Source: Margaritispora aquatica (lineage: Eukaryota; Ascomycota; Leotiomycetes; Helotiales; Discinellaceae). From it: DNA of 64,000 nucleotides. The stretch lies in the NCBI GenBank assembly GCA_007644065.1, contig VJWN01000015.1, forward strand, positions 976,658 through 1,040,657, in the 5' to 3' direction. The position numbers and the translations under genes are program-made. Shown here in pieces: positions 46,928 to 59,194 of the stretch. The stretch's first letter is position 1. Each line of letters starts with the position of its first letter. Under the pieces are notes generated by a model. It was not told where the DNA came from, did no database searches, and saw only the letters and a program-made list of their open reading frames with translations.

Positions 46928-47694
46928 TGAGAATCTGATAAGTCTGTATGTAAGGCCTGTGCTATATATTCTTTGCACATATAAGAGCACTGTTCATATA
47001 GAAGAAAGTGAGTATTTAGCCAATAGAAGAATTCCATGGCTACCTTCATAGAGAACCTTCAACTCCACCACCTAGGTAGATGACAATATCACGTGAGACC
47101 ACATGTTACCGCCGGATCTGCTGGGCACTTTCATGGTTGACTTTGAATTCTCTCGCCTTTTTATATTTCTATCATACTTGAAACACCCAGTTCACAGCGT
47201 TTACGACCTCCGCAATCTACGAGCGGGATATCCGCTTCTAACTCTGAACCACAGTACAGTAGGATCAACCTTTAAATTCTCATGTTCAGGTTCAGCTCAA
47301 CTCGATTTCCGATCTCATTGGCTCAGCCACCATAGCTGATGGTGATCACTGGGCGCCCAGGAGGCAGGGCTGAGACAAGACACCATGTTTAGAAAGTATA
47401 TGTGGAGAGTAAGAATATTCCTTGTTTGGTGCCACGGGGGTTGGATTTCTTGCTTTATATTTGACGTTTGATCGTGGGACTCGTTTTCTATCCTCCTATT
47501 GTATTGTTGCTGTCTTGCGTACATTACATTTATTCATCACGAGATGCCATCAGCCCGCCAAGTCTCGTGCACATTATAAGTTGACATATAAGAATAAGAG
47601 GCGCTTACCTCCTGCAATCACTATATATCTGAATTACTTGTCTCTTGCATTTCGTTATTTATGAGCAGGAAGATCAACTCCAGAAGCCTTCAAG
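46928..47694. other. Intergenic region
   Basis: 3' end of VPS41 and promoter of the next gene. No supported coding sequence. Confidence 0.5.
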
Positions 47695-49506
47695 ATGCCA
47701 CGAACTAAATTCTACGGCTCCCAAATCGGCGGTAAAAACACTACTCCCCACGCCTACACCACCTCTCCCCTCTCGCTCCTCTACCATGACATCCTCTCCG
47801 CCTTCAGCTTCCTCGCCCTCGCGCCCTTCATCATCCTCCCCATCTCACCGCAAGCGTCCGGCCCACTATGCGAGCTGTATCCCTCAGCCGCGAATCTCTG
47901 GTGCATGTTCCTGCACGCCATCCTCGTGTGTCTTCAGTTGCCGTTTGTGCTGACCGTCCCGCTATGGCTGTTCTTCCCCGTTTGGTCGGTTGTGTTGGCC
48001 GTGGTGGTGTTCATGCTGGTCAATCACGGGCTGTGTTGGTTGATCAATGGGAGTGAGATGAAGTTTCATAGTGATCCAAAGTATATGGATGGCAGGGAGG
48101 AGCATCCACATGAACAGTGGATTTTCTTGAATGGGGTGGCGGTGGGGAAGCATTGGATGCAGTCGAATATTGATCGACTTGCACTTACATTCGGACGACC
48201 AGTTTTAGGTGTCCACAATAAAACGTACCTCCCTCCCCTCTCCTCTTACGATCAGAAACAGCACTAACATACCCACAGAAACGGTATTATCTTCGACGTG
48301 CTGCAATGTCTCGTCCAGCGCAACTTCACCTACGCCACGCAAGACGTGCGCGACTGCTACAGTATCGTGAAAGAAACGCTCTATCAGCCCCAACTTACGA
48401 AAGTGGTGTTCATCCTTCACTCTCAAGGCGCCATCGAAGGCGGTCTCATCATCGACTGGCTGCTGCAGGAAGTCCCGCAAGATCTCCTCGCTAAGCTGGA
48501 AGTCTACACGTTTGGAAACGCAGCAAATCACTTTAACAACCCGCATCTGCATCTCCTCTCTCAACAAGCAGCTGTGAAGAACCCAAGCCTGGCAGCGACG
48601 ACGAAGACAACCACTTCAGTGAGATATCATGAGCCTTTATCGAGTGTTGGTGCTAGCGATGACAAGACACCAGCACTCAGCACTGGAACCGGCAGCGGCA
48701 GCGGCAGGATCCAGCAAGATTCCGCCTCGGGCAAAACCCTCCGCTACATCGAGCACTACGCACATACGTCCGATTTCGTGGCCCGCTGGGGCGTGCTGCA
48801 CTTCACGTCCGGCTTCTCGCTCCCGTCCTCGCCCCACGCCGCGCGCTTCATGGGCCGTGTGTTCGAGCGCGCCGGCAAGGGCCACCAGCTGAATCAGCAT
48901 TATCTCGATTCCATGTTTCCGCTCAAGCGGGCGTTCGAGCCGTCCGGTGGGATTGCTGGGTGTGGATTCACGGGCGTCGATGAGGAGGGCGGGTTTATGA
49001 GTAGTTTGGTCGCACTGGGTGAGGGGGATGAGAAAGGGGATGGCGAACAGGAAGAGAAGGGAGGTGAGAGAGAGGGATTGGAAGTCAGTTTTCTGGGCGC
49101 CCATGGTGAGCCGTTGAATAGGGGGGAGGGGGAGGTCTTGTTGCGGGACATGAGTCCCATCTCGCCCGCCACAATACGGCGATTCACCTCCTCTGCTTCG
49201 TCCTCCTCTCCTCTCTCTTCTTCCTCCACTGCTTCTGGTGGTGGTGCTGGCGCAAGTGGCATCGAGGAGCTCAGCAGCGAGGACGAGCCTGGTTCAGGTG
49301 GGGCGGACAAGGGGAAGGGTATGAAGGGTGGGAAATCGAGGAATGCGGGCGAGGGTATGGGTGAGGGGGGCACACAAGGACTGGTGAAAGACAGGGCAAT
49401 GAGGTTTAGAGTCAGAGATTTGAGTCGTCTGTGGTTATATGTTAATGGGAAGAGTCCGAAGGTGGATGAGACTGATGTGGGGATTGCGAGGATGGCTACG
49501 CTTTAG
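47695..49506 (+). CDS. Membrane-anchored lipase-like alpha/beta hydrolase, uncharacterised
   Basis: Two exons, 47695-48224 and 48279-49506, give 585 residues. Two hydrophobic regions in the first 125 residues (LSAFSFLALAPFIILPIS; a long FLHAILVCLQLPFVLTVPLWLFFPVWSVVLAVVVFML stretch) look like two to three membrane helices. The soluble part contains WIFLNGVAVGKHWMQSNIDRLALTFGRPV, then KVVFILHSQGAIEGGL, a lipase-type nucleophile elbow HSQGA with Ser as candidate nucleophile, and VYTFGNAANHFNNP. The HYAHTSDFVARWGVLHF segment provides candidate Asp and His. The C-terminal ~170 residues are low complexity (Gly, Ser, Glu). This layout matches uncharacterised fungal DUF676-like proteins. Substrate unknown; an ER-membrane lipid hydrolase is a reasonable guess. 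Confidence 0.78.
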
Positions 49507-50525
49507 ATTGTGGTTTAATTCATCTTTGAGTGAGTGGTGACTTTATTTAAAACTCAACTGAGTGTTTTTTGAGTGAGATGATGCTGGGGCTTTCTGCTTC
49601 ACGGTTGTGGCTTTGTGCTTTGTGCTTACGAGTCAGATAAACCATGGGGCAATTATGGGGCGAATAGGTAAGTACTTTTATTCTTCTCATTTTTATCCAA
49701 GGAAGAGAGAGATCCTCAGGAGCCAGCTAGACCCCGCTGTGAAAGTCCCAGCAGATTACTCGCCACGCCATTTCGCTCATTGTAGGAATGCACGTGGTAA
49801 TAGGGCGTTTCCAACTACCTGGAGATCAACCAGACAGCTGCCGCTATGTAGACACCTATAGTACAATACAATTATTACACAAGATCTCTCGCCCGCACCG
49901 TGTGACAGGAGAAGACTCGGATCGTGCAATCGAGTATAAGCGATAAGCGTTTCCTTCCACCAAGCTCATCATACCCCAAAACTTACCCGCCATACATGCA
50001 TATTACACAGAGACTTTCTTTCCAGTCTCGCTCAGCAATGACTCCTTAATTGCTTTTCGAGCATGGTGCTACAGAGGTCAAGTGCCTCCGTTGAACAGTG
50101 CCACCTCAACTGATCTATTGTTATGGACCTTTGTGCTTTCGTACTGTCAACGCAACTAGGATCGAGTGTTCGCGGCGTTATGCTGTTGCGGGGAAGAGCT
50201 TTCCCAGGGGAATTCGCATCGTAAGTAGGTAGTCACAGCTGAATATGTCTATCGACTGACTGGATGTCAAATGCTTGATTGTAGGCAGGCACCCCAGGGC
50301 CCGAATCGCTAACTCAACCATCTATACTGATAGAAGGGCAAGGAGAGTCGGTCGTAGTATTGAGTCTAAGGTGCAGCTTGTGTTCATCAAAGTTTCTGAT
50401 GGCGTTTTGAGTGATATCGATCGATATATCAATGACACCGCCGAGTTTTGGATAATTAAACGCGGGTATGCTTATCGAGTAAACAATTCAAATCAGAATA
50501 TTCTCATCCGTCTCCCGTAATAAAT
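49507..50525. other. Convergent intergenic region
   Basis: 3' ends of the hydrolase-like and the Zn2Cys6 genes. One TGCGGGG at about 50187. No supported gene. Confidence 0.5.
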
Positions 50526-52967
50526 TTACATGCCGTCAAATCGCGTAAGGTCAGGCTCGAACATAGGAAGCACGCTTGGATTCCCAGCAAGGTAGTTGTC
50601 GAATAGGAAAGACATATTGTCTGTACTATCCAGTTGCAAGGAGGACCAATCATCTGGGAGAGGATGGGACCAGAATTGATCTGGATGTTCTGCCATAACT
50701 GTACTGTTGGGAACTTGGCCTTGAAAGTTACCTTGAGCACCAACCGGTACGAATTGAGTCCTGTTTGTTGCTGGGGGAGTGAGATTCTGGCTTTCATTCT
50801 GCTCGACGCACGACTTGGCACCGCGCTGTCAGAATTAGTGGTGATGTCTCCATCATTTATTGCGCATCTAACTCACTAGGAGAATTTTGCATATTGAGTA
50901 AAGCTTCTTGGCGCCAGGAGCGTGAACGGAGGCTTTGGCGAGGGAAGCGACGACCTTTTCAAGGAGCTGCATATCATCTGGATTGGAGTCGAGGATTGCC
51001 GTACCAAGGACGGCAATGAAAGGCGTGAAAGGGCAGATTGAAAGGTTCCTAGTGCATGTGTCAGAGTTTCCAGTCTCATGATTTGGAGGTATTTCTCGCT
51101 TACCAATCTATGTACATCTTAATCGAGTTATCCATCTTATCTAGGAACCTAGTGCAGATTGATTCATGAAGATGAAGCGCCTCTCGAGCTATTGCGATGC
51201 ATTCATCTGAGAATCGTAATGGGTGAGCTGGTTTCTGCGTTGGCAGGGCGCGGTAGACGAGCGTCAGGTTTGCGATGATTGTGACCTCTGTGTCTAGGAA
51301 TGGCTCTCGTTCTCGTTCTGGCAAGGCATCAAGAAGACTCTGTATGTGATACATAGGTTAGTCATCGTTCATGGTTGATGAAGTAGTTATGTAGCGACAT
51401 ACACGCAGTTTGGTTCGCAAGGCACGAACTTCCATTTCCAGCTGCCTAGCATTCCTTGCTCTCGTTTCGGGGGTATCTAGCTGTCCTTGAGCCGAGTAGA
51501 GCTTCTTGTAGATCCTGCCCTGGGCTTTTGCCAGATCAAACCACAGCGGTGCCATTACAGAGATCGTTCCTGGTGGGAAAGAGGGGTAGCTGACTGTTAT
51601 GTCATAGTCTGAAAGTGTCGGAGTTCGACCAAAGTTTAAAGAGAGTCCTTTGTCAAAGGCGTACGTGAACCAGAAGCATACTTTCTTGATGTTGAGCTCT
51701 GGGTCCTCAGGGTTGTCTTTCAGCCGGTTGAGACCACTGTCGAGACATAGTCGAGCGCTGAATGAGATCAAGGTCCAGGCGAGGTGATGATTAGAGTCTG
51801 ACATGGCGACTTGCACCTAGATCGTATTAAATTGTTATTCGGCTTTAAATAGTAAGGAATGTTAACATACCCCAAATAGCACTGCTTCAATGTTAGAAGT
51901 AGTCGGCTCGAGCAATGGGCTTAACCGATCCATTGTGGCTGTTACGTTATTGCAGCATAGAGTGAAGGCTTCTGCAGCCTGAGTTGGGTCGATCGAACAT
52001 GTTTTGCGTTGGAAATCAGTTGCACTTCCTAGAATTCCCATCAATCCCCCATTCACAATCACAAAATCAGACATGGAGTATCCGTCAGCCGGAAAGTAGA
52101 CTTTCTGACACAATGATTTGAAGCGCTCTGCAGTCATGAAAGGAGAGCACAAGCCGAAACCGAGGGGCAAAACTAATTAGCCCTGTCAGACTCAACTACC
52201 ATGCTGAGATTGATCACTACTTACGATCAATCAGACGTAAAGCAGCAAGTGCTAGAGGCATAGGAGGTAGCGACAGATCAGTAACAAAATTGTTGATGGT
52301 ACTGCCGTCACTTCTGACCCTATCACTAAGTAACCGCAAGCTCGATGATACGTTTTGTTGCAGCATGGCGGATGGAGAATTTTGGAGAGCGTTGTCTAGT
52401 ATTTGGCCTGCTTGTTGGGAATGCACTTCGAAAGATGACTCGCCAAGATATGGCAAAGCTCCTCGGGTCGATGAAGGGCTCTGCCCACTAGACGTTGATT
52501 TGGGAGTACCAACATGGTCTCGAATGGATTCCAAAGCCCGGTTGACAGCAGGCGAACTCACTTGTGTGTTTTGAGTGCCAAGTTTATCGATGGAAAGCTG
52601 TAGTTGGGAGAGTTGCTCATTAATCTTGTCGAGCTGTTCCTCACTTGAGCCATTATATATCAGCATATGGCTCACGTACAATTAAGGTCACTTACTACTT
52701 TGAAGTTATTGAAGCACGTTGCCGTTTCTGTTGGCCAGTTGGTCGGGCAGTCCAGCAAGGGATATTTGAACTTCGACATGCGGAGCAAGGGTCTAGTTTG
52801 TCACATCGGACCTTGTGTCACGTTAGATGTCAGTGTCCGTTTGCGGGTTTGGTACTAGAGCTGCTCACTTTTCTCGCTTTACATGCCTCACATGCTCGTA
52901 GTCGAGTGCTGATGATTGAAGAATCTGGAGCATGGGTATTAGTGTCTTCATGATCATCTCCACTCAT
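50526..52967 (-). CDS. Zn2Cys6 fungal-specific transcription factor
   Basis: Eight exons (52967-52869, 52811-52696, 52643-52225, 52172-51871, 51816-51403, 51339-51104, 51048-50877, 50825-50526) give 685 residues. The zinc cluster is complete: Cys26, 29, 36, 42, 45 and 52 (C-x2-C-x6-C-x5-C-x2-C-x6-C). A basic linker (GQQKRQR) and a coiled-coil dimerisation helix (EEQLDKINEQLSQLQLSIDKL) follow. The middle is the fungal-specific TF domain, with DSGLNRLKDNPEDPELNIKKVCFWFTYAFDKGLSLNFGR as hallmark. The C-terminal 90 residues are acidic and aromatic (DQFWSHPLPDDWSSLQL; NMSFLFDNYL), a likely activation domain. It is divergent from an ABC multidrug transporter across a promoter with a Pdr1/Pdr3-type element, so it probably regulates that gene and itself. 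Confidence 0.92.
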
Positions 52968-53126
52968 TTCTTCTTTGACCCTTGGCTTGAGGCTTTTGAT
53001 GCGAATTCCAATTGGGTCTGAAGCAATTTTCCGGTAAAAACGAAAACCCGAGACTGGAATGGAAACGTGGCTCTGTGTGTATGCTGAATGCAGATGCCCA
53101 GCCAGAGGTCCAAATGTAAGAATTGT

Positions 53127-53166
53127 ATGTAGGTAGTAGGTAGTAGGGAGTAGGTAGTTGGTCGTA
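53127..53166. repeat. GTAGGTA-type microsatellite
   Basis: Imperfect repeats of GTAGGTA/GTAGTAGG over 40 bp in the promoter, upstream of the drug-response element. Confidence 0.7.
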
Positions 53167-53190
53167 GGCGAAGACGGATGATGTTCGGGA

Positions 53191-53208
53191 TCCGCGGACA
53201 CCCGCGGA
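53191..53208. promoter_or_regulatory. Pleiotropic drug response element TCCGCGGA plus near-copy
   Basis: TCCGCGGA at 53191-53198 is identical to the yeast Pdr1/Pdr3 consensus. CCCGCGGA at 53201-53208 differs by one base. The two CCGCGG cores are 10 bp apart, one helical turn, so two Zn2Cys6 dimers could bind the same face. The site lies 224 bp from the regulator start and about 400 bp from the transporter start. Confidence 0.6.
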
Positions 53209-53251
53209 TTGCGGCTGATATCTTGGCGCGCCCTTTGCGTAATGCACTAGC

Positions 53252-53278
53252 TTGAGACTCTTGAGACTCTTGAGACTC
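53252..53278. repeat. Three tandem copies of TTGAGACTC
   Basis: A perfect 9-bp unit in three head-to-tail copies at 53252-53260, 53261-53269 and 53270-53278, between the drug-response element and the ABC gene. Confidence 0.85.
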
Positions 53279-53609
53279 TTCACCCAAACAAGATTTCATC
53301 AGCAAAAACAACAGGCGATACCTGAGCAAACCCGGTCAACGATCTTTGCCTCCAAATCATTGCTGCCTTGCGCTCTATTCTACGCTATTTCACGTATTGC
53401 GGGTTACGGTTTTCCAGAAAGTCCGATATATTCTCATTAGCCACTTTCCCGCTTCGCTTGGCACAGGGAGGAAATCCGGAACATGAATGACTCCATCTCG
53501 TTCACAGATTCAAAATACTTAAGAGTCGTCTGAGTTTTACTTGTTTTACTCTAAAGATGAAAGCAAATTGAGATCCCCATTCTCACTTGTTTATTCAAAC
53601 ACTTTTGCA

Positions 53610-56600
53610 ATGTCCGAAAAACATCTTCACGCCCCTCCCCATTCGGACGATTCTACACTGGAACCTACTGAAGTAGACAAAACTGAAGATGTAGCAAAGG
53701 AGCAGGTTGGCTCATTTAAAGATTATCTCGTACGTCTATTCTTAATTAATTCTGAGACTCTTGTCATTTGACATCTCTTAACATAATCCACTAACATCTC
53801 GAAGCGAATCTTCCAATATGCCGATAAAGTCAGCTGGCTCCTGAATTTCATCGCCTTAATAACAGCTGTTGGTGCTGGAGTTACTCTTCCATTGATGACT
53901 CTCGTGTTTGGTGATGGAATTGCTCAGTTCAACGACTTTTCTACGGCAGACATCAATCCTGCTTCGTTTAACAGCCAAATTCTCAGTTATGTGTAAGTGG
54001 TCTCCAACGGTTCACCATCAGCACTAACCAATTTAGCAAATACTTCGTCTACCTCTTCATTGCAAAGCTCTTCTGCGTATATATTTCATCTCTCGCAATT
54101 TCGATCTCAGCTATCAGGACAACACGTGATCTTCGCCAGAAATTCCTCGACAGCACTTTACGCAAGGAAGTTTGGCATTTCGATTCTCAGAATGCTTCAT
54201 CGGTCGCAGTCCTTGTGACTACTAATGGATCGCGGATCAACAAAGGCATTGCCGATAAACTTGCCTTCCTTGTCCAGTACTTGTCAACATTCATCGTTGC
54301 TTTTGTCGTGGCATTGGCAGTTCAATGGAAGCTGACACTAATCACAATGACAATAATACCAGCTATCTTCATATTTACAGGTGTCACAATCAGTTTTGAT
54401 GCGGCAATCGAATCGAAGATCATGCGAGTCTACTCAAAAGGTGGATCTGTTGCACAAGAGGCCATATCAACAATTAGAAATGTCCATGCATTCTGGGCAC
54501 AATCCAAAATGTTGGCAAAGTACGACAAGTACCTCCAACAAGCCCGAGAAGAGGGGAATAAGAAGTCTATCTTGTACGGTGTCTTGTTCTCAACCGAGTA
54601 TTTCTGTGTGTTTTCAGGAATCGCCCTTGCGTTCTGGCAGGGTTATAGAATGTTTGTCAGTGGAGAGATCCCGGATGTTGGCAAAGTCTTCACGGTGGTA
54701 TTCTCGGTATTGATTGCAGCTTCAACCGTTTCAGCAATTGCACCTCAATTCGTGATCTTCACAAACGCTGCTGCTGCTGCTTCGGAGCTATTTGAACTTA
54801 TCGACCAACCATCTAAGCTGGATCCGTTATCGGAAGACGGCGAAATGCCTGCGACATGTGAAGGTCGTCTGGAAGTCAAAGACGTGAAATTCTCGTATCC
54901 ATCGAGGCCGGGGGTTCAAGTTTTGAATGGACTTTGCCTCTCCGTGCCAGCTGGCAAAACTACAGCACTTGTGGGCGCAAGTGGTTGTGGCAAGAGTACT
55001 TTAATTGGTCTTCTTGAGCGATGGTATGAACGAAAATCTGGCGAAATCACCCTGGATGGGATTGACATCAAGGAACTCAATACTAAGTGGCTGCGGACTC
55101 AGATCGGATTGGTTCAACAGGTAAGTGTTCCTCGTCCATAAAGCAAGAATATCAATTAATTTGAGCTTAGGAGCCAGTATTGTTTCAGGGAACGGTTTTC
55201 GAGAATGTTGCAAATGGATTTCTGGACAGCCAAAAGTCTCTAAGCAGAGAAGATCAACTTGCATTGATTCAAGAGGCATGCGAAACAAGCAATGCTCATG
55301 ATTTCATCACGCAACTCCCAGAGGTAGTTTGTCATGACCCGTCTGACTTTTCAAATACTGACTCGCATATTTAGGGCTACGATACACAGATTGGTGAGGC
55401 AGCTGGTCTTCTATCAGGTGGCCAACGTCAACGTATTGCAATCGCCCGAAGCATCATTTCGAATCCAAAAATCTTACTGCTCGACGAAGCCACAAGTGCT
55501 CTAGATCCAAGAGCTGAAGGCATCGTACAGCGAGCTCTTGATAAAGTGTCAGCCAATCGCACTACTCTTGTCATCGCGCATAAACTAGCTACCATCAAGA
55601 ACGCAGACAACATTGCCGTAATCTCGTACGGTGAAGTGGTTGAGCAAGGAACTCACGACGCGCTTCTTTCGGCAAACGGACATTATGCTAGACTTGTGGC
55701 AGCTCAAGATATTGGTAGTGGTGACGATGGCAGCGACAAAGACTCAGCGACCGAGAACGAAAAGAAAACAGGCGAGATGAATCTTACACAGCAAACATCT
55801 CTGCACAAGATTACCAGTGTAGCACGTGATCCGGCTGCTATGGAAGATGGATCAGGGACACTCGGTTACTCCCTGACAAAATGTGTATGGATCATGCTAG
55901 CAGAACAGAAATCCCTTTACTTTCACTTCTTCATCACGGCAATCGGAGCTCTCATTGGAGGCGCCACTTTCCCCGGACAAGCCCTCTTGTTTTCAAGAGT
56001 GCTAAATGTCTTCACACTCCCACCGGACCAAGGACAGTCCGAGGTGAACTTCTACGCCCTGATGTTTTTCGTGGTCGCCTTAGGAAACCTACTCGCATAC
56101 TTTACTATAGGATTCGTTTGCAATCGTATTGCTCAAAATATCACCTGTCGCTACCGCTCAGAACTATTTAGGGATATGCTTAGGCAAGACATGGAGTTCT
56201 TCGATCTTCCAGGAAACACATCAGGGGCCTTGACTTCGAAGTTATCCTCTGTACCGACGCAACTACAAGATCTTCTTAGCTTCAACCTCCTGCTCATCTT
56301 TATTGTCTTTGTTAACGTTTTTTCAAGTAGTATCCTTGCGATAGCTTATGGTTGGAAATTAGGTCTGGTGATGGTCTTTGGAGGACTCCCTCCTCTCATC
56401 GGGTCAGGCTACATCCGTATCCGCCTAGAGACTGCATTGGAAGGGAAAAACTCGACTCGCTTCGCCGAGAGTGCAAGTTTAGCAAGCGAAGCTGTGTTAG
56501 CAATCAAGACAGTGTCTTCGCTAACTCTTGAATCCACTGTCCTGGAACGGTATGATCATCTGCTGGGAGGAATTGTTGAGAGTTCAATTCAATCTCTTCT

Positions 56601-57633
56601 CTGGACACTAGGCTGGTATGCTCTCTCGCAATCCTTGGAGTTTCTCGTCATGGCTTTGGGATTCTGGTACGGCTCTCAATTGCTTCTGTCAGGCGAATAC
56701 ACAATCTCGACATTCTACATCATCTTCATTGGTGTACTCTTCGCCGGACAGGCAGCTGCTCAGTTCTTCGGCTACACAACAAGCATAACTCAAGCCGTCG
56801 GTGCCGCGAACTACATTCTCTGGCTCCGAGCCCGCACACCAGCTATGCAAGAAACACCCAAGAACAAGGACAAAGGTCCAGGTGGAGAAGGAGGAGCAAT
56901 CACACTGTCATCAATGAGCTTCCAGTACCCAGGACGCGCAGTCAGAGTCCTCAAAGACATCGGCATGACCATCAAACACGGCCAATTCGCCGCTTTCGTC
57001 GGACCCTCAGGCTGTGGCAAATCAACCATGGTATCTCTCCTCGAACGCTTCTACGACCCCACAACAGGCGACATCTTCTTCGCCAATAACCCTATATCAA
57101 GCTACTCGCCGCGCCTGTACCGCCAGCATATAGCCCTCGTTCAACAAGAGCCAACCCTCTACTCCGGCTCCGTATTCGAGAACGTCTCTTTGGGTCTCGA
57201 AGGCGTTGCAACAGACGCCCAAGTCACCGAAGCATGTCGGCAAGCCAACGCCCTCGAGTTCATCCAATCCCTGCCCGAGGGTTTCCAAACCGCATGCGGC
57301 AACCGCGGGTTGCAATTCTCAGGCGGACAGAAGCAGCGCATCGCGATTGCGCGCGCACTGATTCGCAAGCCGAAGCTCCTGCTGCTGGATGAGGCAACAA
57401 GTGCGCTGGACACGCAGTCCGAGCGGATCGTGCAGGATGCGTTGGATGTGGCGAAGGAGGGGAGGACGACTATTGCGGTTGCGCATCGTCTTTCGACGAT
57501 TAAGCATGCCGATGTCGTTTTTGTGTTTGGTGAGGGGAGGGTTGTGGAGATGGGGACGCATACCGAGTTGGTGGCGAAGAAGGGGAGGTATTATGAGATG
57601 TGTTTGGCGCAGAGTTTGGACAAGCAGGTTTGA
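53610..57633 (+). CDS. Full-size ABCB (MDR/P-glycoprotein-type) multidrug exporter
   Basis: Exons 53610-53729, 53805-53992, 54037-55120, 55171-55323 and 55375-57633 give 1267 residues, the usual full-transporter length. Architecture is TMD1-NBD1-linker-TMD2-NBD2. Both nucleotide sites look intact: Walker A GASGCGKST and GPSGCGKST, signatures LSGGQRQRIA and FSGGQKQRIA, Walker B LLLLDEATSALD and ILLLDEATSALD, and H-loops VIAHKL and AVAHRL. The linker (SGDDGSDKDSATENEKKTGE) is acidic and Ser-rich. The protein resembles fungal MDR1/AtrD and S. pombe Pmd1, plasma-membrane pumps that export hydrophobic drugs, toxins or own metabolites. The divergent Zn2Cys6 regulator and the TCCGCGGA element indicate inducible expression. 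There is no neighbouring biosynthetic gene, so resistance to foreign compounds is likelier than metabolite export. Confidence 0.95.
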
Positions 57634-58125
57634 TGCGAGGGCATATATGAGTTTATACTTAATCAGAGTTATTGTTGATGTAGATATAGATAGATATTAA
57701 TTCTTAGAGTGCATGTATGTATAGGCCGAAAATGAGAGTTTGGCTGTTTGCCGCGTTCTCGAAATGCTTAATACCGATAATTCCAAAGTCTATTTAGTAT
57801 CAGAGAACTGCAATGGACTCTGTCATAAAAATCGCAAAATAAATCTGAGAAGAGGGCCTACTTTGATGTGACAGGTTGAGTTGGTCCGTTGCATATGCAG
57901 CATGTGATTTATCACAGGATGTCATTATTCGCCTATTTCTGGCTGGAATCTTCGCCCGACCTATCAAAGTCAAATTCTCAGATTAAGTTTGTGTGAAGGC
58001 AGTTTCTTGCATATGTACCAAATCACCCAAGGCGTCTGCATCTTCGATACCAACGATCGAGGACATCACCAAATTTCTCTGAACATGCTCCTTCTTTGCG
58101 TAACATTCAGTCTAAAAGTATAATC
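57634..58125. other. Intergenic region
   Basis: 3' end of the ABC gene and promoter of the BTB gene. Nothing else recognised. Confidence 0.5.
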
Positions 58126-59194
58126 ATGTCTTTAGCAACAAAAGCAAAGAGCCTTGGAGGCCTGTTGGCCGACCCCAAGTACAGCGACCTGACCATCAAG
58201 TGCGGAGACGAGTCGTTCTTGGTTCACAAGGCGATCGTTTGCTCGCAGTCACCGGTGTTTGCGGCCGCCGTTGATGGGGAATTCAAGGTCAGCATCTTCT
58301 GAGCTGCCGAATGGGAATCCTAAGACACTGATGATGCTTAGGAAGCAACTACGAATGTCATCCAAGTCGAAGAGTTCTCGGCCGCGCTCGTCAAACGAAT
58401 GGTCACATTTCTTTACACTAGCGATTATGAGGTCGAATCAAACATCGCTAGCGAAGAGCCAGCAGAGAATATCCCAGAAGCTGATGATGAGTGTAAGAAT
58501 AAGAACCTGCTAGTCTGCCATTAAGATTCGCAAATTTCTTGCTTGATTTATAGGTGCTAATGCTAGATCAGATTCGGAGGTCGAAGACGATCCGCCATCT
58601 TCCCAGAATCTCTTGCTCCTTGAACATGTCCATGTAAATGGCATTGCAGACTACTACGACATCCCTGAGCTGAAGGAAGTCGCGAATAAAAAGATTCAAC
58701 AGATCATCAATACTGCGTGGTCTAAAGAGGGGTTTATTGAGGTTGTAGTCGCTGCATTTCAGGACACAAGCGATACGGAACTTCATTCCATCATGACCGC
58801 TGCAGCGATACTTCACATCGAAACGTTAATGGATATGGAAGACTTCCCGGAACTACTATGCATGGGGTCTTCTTTTATCTATGTGATGCAGTGCTCTATG
58901 AAGCTACGCATTGACGAGATAGCTCGCCTTAATGCGGCCGCTGCGCGAACGAAGTCCAAGATGGAACGACTTGATGCGGAGCGTGATCTTGCCGAAAAGA
59001 ATGCTAAGCGTGAGTCTGCTAGAGTAAGCCGGATTACGGAACACCTGGATGATGTTAGAGATCTGATTGAGAGGACGAGTTGTTGTCGCAATTGCCAGGC
59101 TGATTTCTTTTGCTTTCTTGAGCAGGGTGGACAGAGAAGTGACCCTCTCTATATATTGCGATGTTCCAAGTGTTTATGTCGACATAAAGTTTGA
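58126..59194 (+). CDS. BTB/POZ domain protein
   Basis: Exons 58126-58287, 58342-58492 and 58554-59194 give 317 residues. The BTB fold starts at LLADPKYSDLTIKCGDESFLVHKAIVCSQSPVFAAAVDGEFKEA, the standard SDLTIxCGxxxFxVHKxVVCxxSPxF pattern. It continues with VIQVEEFSAALVKRMVTFLYTSDYEV. An acidic insertion precedes HVNGIADYYDIPELKEVANKKI, also typical of fungal BTB proteins. The C-terminal third has a coiled coil (LNAAAARTKSKMERLDAERDLAEKNAKRESARV) and a Cys cluster (CCRNCQADFFC; CSKCLC) that might bind zinc. BTB proteins often adapt substrates to CUL3 ubiquitin ligases; the fungal orphan members are uncharacterised. Confidence 0.88.

Larger units (their letters stand above)
52968..53609. promoter_or_regulatory. 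Bidirectional promoter, Zn2Cys6 regulator / ABC transporter
   Basis: 642 bp between the two starts. It contains a GTAGGTA microsatellite (53127-53166), the TCCGCGGA element at 53191-53198 with a near-copy at 53201-53208, and three tandem copies of TTGAGACTC (53252-53278). Confidence 0.7.

Noticed and set aside
52830..53201. Upstream in-frame extension of the Zn2Cys6 protein to an ATG at 53201
   Set aside because: The added residues are encoded by the repeat-rich promoter and drug-response element region and look non-coding; the ATG at 52967 lies normally close to the zinc cluster.
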